A stretch of 5,405 bases of DNA. Source: an uncultured Lachnospiraceae bacterium. Its GTDB lineage: Bacteria > Bacillota > Clostridia > Lachnospirales > Lachnospiraceae. Position 1 is the first letter of the stretch, and each line of letters starts with the position of its first letter. Position numbers and translations under genes: made by a program. Positions 1-5,405 of this stretch are shown piece by piece. The notes under the pieces were generated by a model. That model saw nothing but the letters and a program-made list of their open reading frames with translations, did no database searches and was not told where the DNA came from. Location: assembly GCA_905236545.1 (NCBI GenBank), contig CAJOQO010000324.1, positions 1 to 5,405 of the forward strand, in the 5' to 3' direction.

Positions 1-122
1 CCCCGGACGCCGATCGCAGTCGGCAAAGAGCTCAGCCGGAGTGGGCTACAGGTTTGCGATGGGGAAGACATCCGCAGGCCGGGGCATGAAAAAATCGTCC
101 GCTGGATACCCCGGACGCCCAT
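1..122. repeat. 14-base direct repeat, 108 bases apart
   Basis: CCCCGGACGCCGAT at 1-14 recurs as CCCCGGACGCCCAT at 109-122, with 13 of 14 bases identical. The offset is 108 bases, a multiple of three. The DNA between the copies is not otherwise obviously repeated. Because the first copy touches the window edge, a longer array to the left cannot be excluded. Confidence 0.5.
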
Positions 123-165
123 GAACCACCTGTTCCCTATGGAAAAGCATCTCAATCAATGCTAA
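1..165 (+). other. Possible 3' tail of an upstream gene (unrecognised, low confidence)
   Basis: The first bases are open in several frames, so a gene running in from the left is possible but not shown. One plus frame is open from position 1 to a TAA at 163-165. A second runs from position 2 to a TGA at 122-124 and would encode a small basic Gly/Ser tail with three K-S/T-S-A-G motifs (nt 26-40, 65-79, 92-106) written with different codons. A minus frame beginning at an ATG near 123 is also open to the window edge. No product is recognised in any of them. GC-rich DNA gives open frames by chance, so this may equally be non-coding. Confidence 0.2.
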
Positions 166-168
166 AAT
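140..168 (+). promoter_or_regulatory. Candidate extended -10 promoter for the Na/Pi transporter gene
   Basis: TGCTAAAAT at 160-168 matches the extended -10 form TGnTATAAT with one mismatch in the hexamer. A 17-base spacer separates it from TGGAAA at 140-145, a 4/6 match to TTGACA. Transcription would start near 175 and leave a leader of roughly 87 bases before the ATG at 262. It is the best promoter match found upstream of the gene by eye. No Pho-box-like direct repeats were seen. Confidence 0.4.
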
Positions 169-261
169 CTGAATGATTCCGACACTGCACACGGTTCCTT
201 TCCCACAGGCCGTGACCGGAACCTCTTTTCACAGATACAGAAAGGAAGCTCGATAGAGATT

Positions 262-2079
262 ATGAGTACCGTGTTGATGATACTGAACCTTCTTTGCGGC
301 GTCGCGCTGTTTATGTACGGCATGTCCCTGATGGGAGACGGGCTGAAGCGTGTAGCCGGCGACCGCCTGGAATCCTTTTTATACCGGGTTACGAACACTC
401 CCGTAAAGGGCATTCTCCTCGGAACGGCGGTCACTTCCGTGATCCAGTCCTCCTCCGCGACAACCGTAATGGTAGTCGGATTCGTCAACTCCGGCATGAT
501 CACGCTCTACCAGGCGATCGGGATCATCATGGGAGCCAATATCGGTACCAGCATCACCGGCTGGATCCTCTGCCTGTCCTATATCGAAGGCGCCAGCGGC
601 ATCACCAGGCTGCTCTCCTCCGCCTCGATCGCCGCAGTCGCGGCCATCGCGGGCACCCTGCTCAAGATGCTGTCCAAACGTTCCTCGAAAAAGCATATGG
701 GGGATATCCTTCTCGGATTCGCGATTCTGATGGTCGGCATGCAGATGATGAGCGCCGCCGTCTCTCCCCTGCGGGAAAGCCAGGCCTTTATCGACGCGCT
801 GACCATGTTTTCCAACCCCTTCCTCGGGATCGGTCTTGGGATCGTTATGACGGCTATCCTCCAGAGCGCTTCCGCATCGATCGGTATCCTCCAGGCACTG
901 TCCGTTACGGGTGTTCTCGCGTTCTCCACCGCATTCCCGGTGATACTGGGTATCGGCGTCGGCGCTTCCTGCCCGGTTCTGCTCTCCGCAATCGGCGCAA
1001 ATAAAAACGGCAAGCGCAGCGCGCTTGTCTACCTTCTGATCAATCTGTTCGGCATGATTGTGTGGGGGATCGGCTTCTACACACTGGATGCTTTCCTGCA
1101 TTTTTCCTTTACGAACCAGACAGTCAACCCCGTTCTGATTGCGTTCTGGAATTCTCTCGTCCGAATCGGAGGGGGCGTCGTGCTTTTCCCCTTTATCAGG
1201 GCTGCCGAGAAGCTTGCCTGTATCCTCATCCCCGATTCCGAGGAGGATCTGGAGGATCTGCAGGACAACGCGGACTTCGACCTGCTGGATGAGAGACTGC
1301 TCTCCTCCCCTTCGATCGCGCTGGAGCAGTGCAGCCGTGTGATCAGGGGAATGTCCGGCAAGGTTCGTAAAAATGTGGGAAGATCCCTGAACCTGATCCA
1401 CGAATTCTCGGAGAAGAGGTTCAGCAAGGTGCAGCGGAAGGAGGAACTGATCGACAAGTATGAATCCAAGCTCGGTTCCTACCTGGTGATTCTGACAAAA
1501 AGCGAGATGAATTCGAAGCAGACCAGGGAGCTGACTGCAGACCTGCGCGTCATCGGCGATCTCGAACGGATCGGAGACTATGCTTCGAGCATCGCGTATA
1601 CCACAAAGCAGCTCTATGACGACAACATCAGCTTCTCCGAAACGGCCATGCACGATCTCAACGCGCTGATCGAGGCGGAGCGTGATATTGTGAACAGCAC
1701 CATCCGGTCCTTCCTCGATTCAGATCTCGAGACCGCCATGAAGATCAAACCATTTTCGGCGGCCATCTCAAGTCTTTGCGAGATTCTCCGGGCGCGCCAT
1801 ATCGGACGCCTCCGCCGGGGAGAATGCACCATGGGGCAGGGAGCCGGCTTCAATGACCTGCTGAACTGCTTTGACCGGATCGCGTCCCACTGCGTCGCGA
1901 TCTCCGGGCAGGTTAGAAGAGCATATCAGTCGAACCCTGACTACCATGTGCATTCTCTCAAGGCAAGAGAATTGACCGAAGAAGAATACCAGAGCATCTA
2001 CAACGGCTTCCTCGAGAAGTATGATGTGGTCCGCGATGTGGAGCGGCCCATCAGCATAGAGGATGAAGCAGTTAAGTAA
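262..2079 (+). CDS. Na+/phosphate cotransporter family protein with C-terminal PhoU domain
   Basis: Predicted inner-membrane transporter of the Na/Pi cotransporter II family (NptA-like), which moves inorganic phosphate with sodium. The 605 residues suit the Firmicutes form in which two transporter repeats are fused to a PhoU-like regulatory domain. Repeat 1 carries the QSSSATT signature (Q62-T68) and GANIGT (91-96). Repeat 2 has QSASAS (201-206), but its counterpart of GANIGT reads GIGVGAS (230-236). About eight to nine hydrophobic segments lie between residues 4 and 312. An acidic linker (about 324-345) leads to helical PhoU sequence (about 355-555) with the motif DLERIGDYA (433-441) and a second, weaker copy near 532-548. 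The start is supported by AAAGGAAG at 241-248, 13 bases upstream, and by the typical N-terminus. The 3' end overlaps convergent cysK by 8 bases. Substrate and coupling ion are inferred from the family; export of phosphate or a signalling role is also possible. Confidence 0.9.
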   Translation: MSTVLMILNLLCGVALFMYGMSLMGDGLKRVAGDRLESFLYRVTNTPVKGILLGTAVTSVIQSSSATTVMVVGFVNSGMITLYQAIGIIMGANIGTSITGWILCLSYIEGASGITRLLSSASIAAVAAIAGTLLKMLSKRSSKKHMGDILLGFAILMVGMQMMSAAVSPLRESQAFIDALTMFSNPFLGIGLGIVMTAILQSASASIGILQALSVTGVLAFSTAFPVILGIGVGASCPVLLSAIGANKNGKRSALVYLLINLFGMIVWGIGFYTLDAFLHFSFTNQTVNPVLIAFWNSLVRIGGGVVLFPFIRAAEKLACILIPDSEEDLEDLQDNADFDLLDERLLSSPSIALEQCSRVIRGMSGKVRKNVGRSLNLIHEFSEKRFSKVQRKEELIDKYESKLGSYLVILTKSEMNSKQTRELTADLRVIGDLERIGDYASSIAYTTKQLYDDNISFSETAMHDLNALIEAERDIVNSTIRSFLDSDLETAMKIKPFSAAISSLCEILRARHIGRLRRGECTMGQGAGFNDLLNCFDRIASHCVAISGQVRRAYQSNPDYHVHSLKARELTEEEYQSIYNGFLEKYDVVRDVERPISIEDEAVK

Positions 2080-3004
2080 ACAGCGCCGTCGACAGATAGC
2101 GGTCTCCCGAATCCGGGAGCAGCACCACGATGTTCCTGCCCGCAAGCTCTTCTCTCGCTGCCAGGATGCATCCGGCCTTCAGCGCGGCACCGGAAGAGAT
2201 TCCAACCAGGATTCCCTCCGAAACAGCGAATCTTCTTCCTTCCGTAAACGCGTCTTCATTGGAGACTGCGATCACCTCATCATAAACCTTCGTATCGAGC
2301 GTATCCGGAACGAAGCCTGCGCCGATCCCCTGGATCTTATGCGCACCGGCCGTCCCCTTTGAGAGGACCGGCGAGGATTCCGGCTCCACCGCCACGATCC
2401 GGATATCCGGGTTTTTCTCCTTCAGATAGCGCCCCACGCCGGTGATGGTTCCGCCGGTTCCGACGCCTGCTGCAAACACATCGATCTTTCCGCCGGTCTG
2501 TTCCCAGATCTCCGGCCCGGTCGTACGATAATGCTCCTCCGGATTTGCCGGATTCACGAACTGTCCCAGTATGACAGCTCCCGGAATAGACTCCTTCAGT
2601 TCCTGCGCCCTGGCGATCGCTCCCTTCATTCCTTTCGACCCGTCCGTCAGCTCCAGTCTGGCACCGTATGCCTGCAGGAGCTTTCTCCGCTCAACACTCA
2701 TTGTCTCGGGAAGCGTAAAGATCGCCTGATACCCTCTGGCAGCCGCGACAGCTGCAAGCCCGATCCCGGTGTTGCCGCTTGTCGGCTCGATGATCGTCGC
2801 CCCCTTCTTCAGGATCCCTTTTTCCTCCGCGTCACGGATCATTCCCCACGCGATCCTGTCCTTCACCGATCCTGCAGGATTCAGATACTCCAGCTTTGTC
2901 AGCAAAGCTCCCCCCTTGATTCCCGCCTTCTCACTGTAGCGCGAAGCGCGCAGCAGCGGGGTATTTCCGATCAGATCCAATGCAGATTCCCTGATTTGCG
3001 ACAT
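2072..3004 (-). CDS. cysK: Cysteine synthase A (O-acetylserine sulfhydrylase)
   Basis: Cytoplasmic PLP enzyme that joins O-acetyl-L-serine and sulfide to give L-cysteine and acetate. At 310 residues it is full length for CysK. Visible motifs are NPAGSVKDR with the PLP lysine K48, PTSGNTG (74-80) that binds the substrate carboxylate, the PLP-phosphate loop GTGGTITG (182-189), [11 protein letters not shown] (223-233), GISSGAA (268-274) and the C-terminal [10 protein letters not shown] (297-306). Nothing essential is missing. It is the last gene of the minus-strand cluster. Its ATG follows the Rrf2 stop codon after one base, and its SD GGAGGAGGT lies inside the last Rrf2 codons, so translation is probably coupled. 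Its product would feed NifS two genes upstream. O-ureidoserine or cystathionine synthase variants of the fold are less likely given the motif set. Confidence 0.96.
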   Translation of the reverse strand: MSQIRESALDLIGNTPLLRASRYSEKAGIKGGALLTKLEYLNPAGSVKDRIAWGMIRDAEEKGILKKGATIIEPTSGNTGIGLAAVAAARGYQAIFTLPETMSVERRKLLQAYGARLELTDGSKGMKGAIARAQELKESIPGAVILGQFVNPANPEEHYRTTGPEIWEQTGGKIDVFAAGVGTGGTITGVGRYLKEKNPDIRIVAVEPESSPVLSKGTAGAHKIQGIGAGFVPDTLDTKVYDEVIAVSNEDAFTEGRRFAVSEGILVGISSGAALKAGCILAAREELAGRNIVVLLPDSGDRYLSTALFT

Positions 3005-3005
3005 A

Positions 3006-3422
3006 TTATACCTCCTCCGCTTTATTCATCAGATCCGCCAGCGTGACATGATCCACGTAATCGGCGATCCTCTCCTTCAATTCCTTCCACATCGGAAGGG
3101 TTCTGCAGTCATCCTGTCTTACGCAGGAAGCCGCATCACATTCCACACATGATACCGGCGCGATATCCCCCTCCGTAATCCGGAGAATCTCTCCGACCGA
3201 GTATTCCTCCGGCGGCCTGGTAAGGCGGTATCCGCCTCCCTTGCCCTGGATCCCCTCTACCAGATGCGCCGAAACCAGCGCAGGAAGGATCCGCTCCAGA
3301 TATTTCAGAGAGATTCCCTGCCTGAGCGCTACCTCCCGCATCGGAATGTATCCTTTCGAACCGCATTCCGCAAGATCAATCATTACACGGAGCGCATACC
3401 GCCCCTTTGTCGAAACCATCAT
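3006..3422 (-). CDS. Rrf2/IscR-type transcriptional regulator with cysteine cluster
   Basis: DNA-binding regulator of the Rrf2 family, 138 residues. The winged-helix part shows [15 protein letters not shown] (4-18), the recognition-helix stretch [10 protein letters not shown] (37-46) and the wing [14 protein letters not shown] (60-73). A region with C92, C95, C100 and C106 follows, then a helix with W112. In E. coli IscR a [2Fe-2S] cluster is held by C92, C98, C104 and H107. Here the position equivalent to H107 is Leu109, while C95 is an extra cysteine, so a cluster is likely but with a different ligand set. CymR of Bacillus has no such cysteines, which argues for Fe-S sensing here. ATG (or the next ATG at 3419) follows an AGGTGA site six bases upstream. 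The gene lies 73 bases after nifU and one base before cysK. A probable target is the operator at 5234-5266, giving feedback on the cluster. Confidence 0.92.
   Translation of the reverse strand: MMVSTKGRYALRVMIDLAECGSKGYIPMREVALRQGISLKYLERILPALVSAHLVEGIQGKGGGYRLTRPPEEYSVGEILRITEGDIAPVSCVECDAASCVRQDDCRTLPMWKELKERIADYVDHVTLADLMNKAEEV
3010..3018 (-). promoter_or_regulatory. cysK ribosome binding site embedded in the Rrf2 3' end
   Basis: Read on the minus strand, GGAGGAGGT spans the last Rrf2 codons (Ala-Glu-Glu-Val) and lies six bases or fewer from the cysK ATG. The junction reads TAATATG: Rrf2 stop, one base, then the start of cysK. A ribosome finishing Rrf2 would be placed directly on the cysK start. 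Confidence 0.85.
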
Positions 3423-3495
3423 GTGTCCTCACCTGTCCTGTATCGTAGAATGGCCTCCGGATGCAAAGCTGAAACATCCATGAAACAACTCTATC
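3423..3495 (-). other. nifU-rrf2 intergenic spacer, no clear promoter
   Basis: These 73 bases contain a weak dyad, GGATG at 3459-3463 against CATCC at 3475-3479 with an 11-base loop. No U-tract follows on the minus strand, so it is not an intrinsic terminator. The best -10-like hexamer on the minus strand is TACGAT, with no acceptable -35 at the right distance. Read-through from nifU into rrf2 is therefore the simplest reading, although the gap is wider than the others in the cluster. Confidence 0.45.
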
Positions 3496-3894
3496 TTAAC
3501 ACAGTCTTTCGTCGTACGGGATATGGTTTCTTTCATAATAGTCCTTCAATGCAGCCTGAATCGCCTCCTCCGCCAGAACCGAACAGTGCAGCTTGTGCGC
3601 GGGAAGTCCGTCCAGCGCTTCTGTAACCGCCTTGTTTGTCAGCGCCATTGCTTCCGATACAGGTTTCCCCTTGATCAGCTCCGTCGCCATGGAACTCGAC
3701 GCAATGGCGCTTCCGCAGCCGAAGGTTTCAAATTTCACGTCCCTGATCCTGTCATCTTCGATTTTCAGATAGATCTTCATAATGTCGCCGCATACAGGAT
3801 TGCCCGCTTCGCCGACCCCGTCCGCGTCTTCGATGATTCCGACGTTCCGGGGATTGCGGAAATGATCCATTACCGTCTCACTGTATAGTGCCAC
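3496..3894 (-). CDS. nifU: Fe-S cluster assembly scaffold protein NifU/IscU (clostridial type)
   Basis: Scaffold on which iron and NifS-derived sulfur are assembled into a cluster before transfer to apo-proteins. The 132 residues form the single IscU-like domain, without the C-terminal NifU domains of nitrogen fixers. The three conserved cysteines are C35 (NPVCGD, with D37 beside it), C60 (FGCGSAIASSS) and C104 (KLHCSVLAEEAI, preceded by H103). The N-terminus YSETVMDHFRNPRNVG is typical. The LPPVK motif recognised by HscA in E. coli IscU is LPAHK here (97-101), which fits bacteria lacking HscA/HscB. The start codon is GTG at 3894, set by a strong AAGGAGGAGG six or fewer bases upstream and by the conserved N-terminal sequence. 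It lies 34 bases downstream of nifS in the same direction, so co-transcription is very likely. Confidence 0.95.
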   Translation of the reverse strand: MALYSETVMDHFRNPRNVGIIEDADGVGEAGNPVCGDIMKIYLKIEDDRIRDVKFETFGCGSAIASSSMATELIKGKPVSEAMALTNKAVTEALDGLPAHKLHCSVLAEEAIQAALKDYYERNHIPYDERLC

Positions 3895-3928
3895 TTTCCT
3901 CCTCCTTTCCGTTAACAGCCCGCCGCCT

Positions 3929-5119
3929 TTACGCTTTCAGAACATGCCGGCGTTTACCGCTCATCAGATCTCTCCAGAAAGGCGACATGTTCCGCAGATA
4001 AGTTACCGTCTCGCCGACCGCACGGATGATGGTCTCAACCTCCTCCGGAGTTGTCTCCTCACTGATGCTGAGCCTCAATGATCCGTGTGCAACCTCATGG
4101 GGGCGTCCGATCGCCAGAAGAACATGGCTCGGGTCGAGCGAACCGGAGGTACACGCGCTTCCCGAGGAAGCGCAGATTCCCTTGTCATCAAGAAGCAGAA
4201 GAAGCGATTCTCCCTCGATCCCCTCAAAACAGAAATTGACATTGCCGGGGAGACGGCTGTCACGGCTTCCGTTCAGCTCCCCGTATGGAATGCGGTCAAG
4301 CCCCTCGATCAGGCGGTCCCTCATGGCGGATACCCGTATCCTGTTCTCATCGAGGCTCCGGCACGCATCCTCAAGGGCAGCCGCCATGCCGGCGATCGCC
4401 GGTACATTTTCCGTTCCCGCTCTCTTTCCCCGCTCCTGCGCTCCGCCGTTGATCAGCGGTTCAAGGAGAACTCCCTTCCTGGCAAACAGAGCGCCAATCC
4501 CTTTCGGGCCATGGAACTTATGCGCGGAGAGGGAAAGCAGATCGATGTTCTGATCCCGGATCGAGATGGGAAGGTGCCCGGCCGCCTGCACCGCGTCCGT
4601 ATGGAACAGGACTCCCTTTTCCCGGCAGACCGCCCCGATCTCAGAGATCGGTTCGACCGTTCCGATCTCATTGTTCGCGTACATGACCGTCACCAGGCAG
4701 GTGTCTTCCCGGATCGCGTCCGCTACCTGCTCAGGTGTCACGATTCCGTCGCTGTGTACATCCAGCAGCGTGATCTCGAAGCCTTCCTTCTTCAGCCTCT
4801 CCAGTGTGTGAAGAACCGCGTGATGCTCAAAAGCGGTCGAGATAATATGTTTCTTCCCCTTCCGCGCTCCGAGGCTTGCCGCCGACCGGATCGCCTGATT
4901 GTCTGCCTCACTGCCTCCGGAAGTAAAGTACAGTTCTCTCGGTGTACAGCCCAGGCACGCCGCCATGCGCTCCCTGGCATCCTCCAGCGCCTCTCTGGCC
5001 TTCTGCCCGTGTTCATAAAGACTCGAAGGGTTGCCCCAGTTCTCCTTCATACAGCGCAAAACCGCATCCACGGCGCTTTGGCTCATCTTTGTCGTAGCCG
5101 CATTGTCTGCGTATATCAT
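3929..5119 (-). CDS. nifS: Cysteine desulfurase NifS/IscS
   Basis: Cytoplasmic PLP enzyme that converts L-cysteine to alanine and keeps the sulfur as an enzyme persulfide for delivery to NifU and other acceptors. The 396 residues cover a whole group I desulfurase. Seen are DNAATT (5-10), FEHHAVL with catalytic-type H99, HTDAVQ with D175 and Q178 contacting the cofactor, SAHKFHGPKG with the PLP lysine K201, GTENV (235-239), and the long active-site loop SSGSACTSG with the persulfide cysteine C323. The C-terminus LRNMSPFW is like that of clostridial NifS proteins. The group I loop and adjacent nifU separate it from SufS/CsdA. The ATG at 5119 has GGAGGAGG at 5132-5125, five bases away. It is first in the minus-strand cluster and is served by the promoter at 5266-5294. 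Despite the name there is no sign of nitrogen fixation; housekeeping Fe-S and possibly tRNA thiolation supply is inferred. Confidence 0.95.
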   Translation of the reverse strand: MIYADNAATTKMSQSAVDAVLRCMKENWGNPSSLYEHGQKAREALEDARERMAACLGCTPRELYFTSGGSEADNQAIRSAASLGARKGKKHIISTAFEHHAVLHTLERLKKEGFEITLLDVHSDGIVTPEQVADAIREDTCLVTVMYANNEIGTVEPISEIGAVCREKGVLFHTDAVQAAGHLPISIRDQNIDLLSLSAHKFHGPKGIGALFARKGVLLEPLINGGAQERGKRAGTENVPAIAGMAAALEDACRSLDENRIRVSAMRDRLIEGLDRIPYGELNGSRDSRLPGNVNFCFEGIEGESLLLLLDDKGICASSGSACTSGSLDPSHVLLAIGRPHEVAHGSLRLSISEETTPEEVETIIRAVGETVTYLRNMSPFWRDLMSGKRRHVLKA

Positions 5120-5258
5120 GCATTCCTCCTCCCTGAAATCACTTTTCAGATATCCGGAGATCCTTTCGGGAAACGTTTCGCCACAGGTCTTTTCAGCAGA
5201 ACGGAATGAATCCGCGTTTCCCCAAATCCTCTGTCTTATTACCGACCTTGCAAGTAGG
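5120..5258 (-). promoter_or_regulatory. nifS leader (5' UTR), about 139 bases
   Basis: This is the stretch between the predicted transcription start (near 5258) and the nifS ATG. It contains no convincing leader peptide. Small dyads are the perfect palindrome GAAACGTTTC at 5170-5179, a near-palindrome around TCCGGA at 5149-5162, and a 6-bp hairpin CTGAAA/TTTCAG (5144-5149 with 5133-5138, five-base loop) that directly abuts the GGAGGAGG site. No known riboswitch or T-box was recognised. Confidence 0.45.
5125..5132 (-). promoter_or_regulatory. nifS ribosome binding site
   Basis: GGAGGAGG on the minus strand lies five bases before the ATG at 5119 and fixes that start. A second, out-of-frame ATG at 5123 is only one base from the site, too close for initiation. 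Confidence 0.85.
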
Positions 5259-5266
5259 TATTAAGA
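5234..5266. promoter_or_regulatory. 33-base dyad operator, probable Rrf2/IscR-type binding site
   Basis: Half-sites TCTTATTACCGAC (5234-5246) and GTAGGTATTAAGA (5254-5266) are inverted with 11 of 13 positions matching, around a seven-base centre at 5247-5253. The inner CCGAC/GTAGG and outer TACC/GGTA elements resemble the IscR type 1 consensus (ATA...GACT...AGTC...TAT), but the spacing and some bases differ. The dyad begins at the last base of the -10 hexamer and covers the predicted start site, so a bound protein should block transcription. That the regulator at 3006-3422 binds here is inferred from context. Confidence 0.65.
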
Positions 5267-5294
5267 GGATAACGCATCCCCCCCTGCCTGTCAA
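5266..5294 (-). promoter_or_regulatory. Promoter of the nifS-nifU-rrf2-cysK cluster
   Basis: Minus-strand TTGACA (5294-5289) is a perfect sigma-70/sigma-A -35. After a 17-base spacer comes TATCCT (5271-5266), a 4/6 match to the -10. The spacer contains a G7 run. Transcription is predicted to start near 5258. The upstream sequence at about 5305-5325 is relatively A/T-rich and could act as a weak UP element. Confidence 0.75.
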
Positions 5295-5304
5295 GGGGGG
5301 GATG
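5275..5304. repeat. Perfect 10+10 inverted repeat flanking the -35 box
   Basis: CATCCCCCCC at 5275-5284 is the exact reverse complement of GGGGGGGATG at 5295-5304. The ten-base loop at 5285-5294 contains the whole -35 hexamer. It lies upstream of the transcription start, so it would act as DNA (operator or cruciform), not as RNA structure in the nifS transcript. No A/T tract follows on the plus side, so it is not a terminator for a plus-strand gene. Confidence 0.8.
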
Positions 5305-5345
5305 ATGAAAATAGTAACATGATACGGTCGCCAAAAGTCGATTAC

Positions 5346-5377
5346 GGATTGTTCCGCGCTTCGCGCTCCCACAATCC
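5346..5377. repeat. Two-tier hairpin element upstream of the nifS promoter
   Basis: GGATTGT (5346-5352) pairs with ACAATCC (5371-5377). Inside these arms GCGC (5356-5359) pairs with GCGC (5363-5366) around a TTC loop, with short unpaired TCC and TCCC between the two stems. On the minus strand only a CTTTT follows, about ten bases on, so it is a poor intrinsic terminator. It may be a dispersed repeat or the 3' structure of a gene beyond the window. No gene is seen between 5305 and the window end. Confidence 0.5.
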
Positions 5378-5405
5378 TGCCCTCCATTCGTGCTCCATGG
5401 GGCCC

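Noticed and set aside
379..1653. Long minus-strand open frame opposite the transporter
   Set aside because: Antisense shadow of a well-supported gene; composition is Asp/Gly/His/Arg-rich without recognisable motifs.
1952..1972. 7-bp inverted repeat ATTCTCT/AGAGAAT as a cysK terminator inside the transporter gene
   Set aside because: On the minus strand no U-tract follows, and it lies within coding sequence.
2104..2119. Hairpin CTCCCG/CGGGAG just after the transporter stop as a terminator
   Set aside because: No T-tract follows, and the bases encode the conserved PDSGDRYLS motif of CysK, which explains the sequence.
3441..3475. Separate promoter for rrf2-cysK in the nifU-rrf2 gap
   Set aside because: TACGAT is a 4/6 -10, but no -35 at 16-18 bases matches better than 3/6; no copy of the upstream operator is present.
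3929..5119. Nitrogen-fixation role suggested by the names nifS and nifU
   Set aside because: No nitrogenase or nif accessory genes are visible, and short NifU with NifS is the general Fe-S system in Clostridia.
5121..5123. Alternative ATG just upstream of the nifS start (short frame M-H-D-I-R-R-stop)
   Set aside because: Only one base separates it from the Shine-Dalgarno sequence, and the frame is not that of NifS.
4085..5209. Long plus-strand open frame opposite nifS
   Set aside because: Antisense shadow of a gene with all catalytic motifs; its protein has no family features.
5193..5387. 64-codon minus-strand open frame upstream of nifS
   Set aside because: It runs through the promoter and both dyads, has no good ribosome binding site and resembles no family.

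Overview
The window looks like chromosomal DNA of a fairly GC-rich Clostridia member (Lachnospiraceae/Oscillospiraceae-like). The evidence is a NifU scaffold of the short clostridial type, an Rrf2 regulator beside cysteine synthase, a fused Na/Pi-transporter/PhoU protein typical of Firmicutes, and very strong GGAGGAGG ribosome binding sites. This placement rests on recalled family features, not on a search.

Layout. Positions 1-261 hold no confident gene. There is a short open stretch that may be the tail of an upstream gene, a 14-base direct repeat 108 bases apart, and a likely extended -10 promoter. Positions 262-2079 (+) encode a Na+/phosphate cotransporter-family membrane protein with a C-terminal PhoU domain. 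Everything else is a minus-strand cluster read from right to left: nifS (5119-3929), nifU (3894-3496), an Rrf2/IscR-type regulator (3422-3006) and cysK (3004-2072). The cysK and transporter genes converge and overlap by 8 bases at their stop codons, so no space is left between them for a terminator.

How the genes work together. CysK makes cysteine from O-acetylserine and sulfide. NifS takes the sulfur from cysteine as a persulfide. NifU assembles Fe-S clusters from that sulfur. The Rrf2 protein has four cysteines in the usual cluster-binding region and probably senses Fe-S status and represses the cluster. The set therefore looks like a self-contained sulfur-to-cluster supply unit with feedback. 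The transporter is unrelated in function.

The most notable part is the control region at 5234-5304. A perfect TTGACA -35 and a TATCCT -10, 17 bases apart, lie between two dyads. A 33-base imperfect palindrome (TACC/GGTA core, reminiscent of IscR type 1 sites) covers the predicted transcription start. A separate perfect 10+10 inverted repeat (CATC7/G7ATG) has the -35 hexamer in its loop and puts a G7 run inside the promoter spacer. I found no phage, IS, CRISPR, tRNA or rRNA features and no wholly new system; the unusual content is regulatory.
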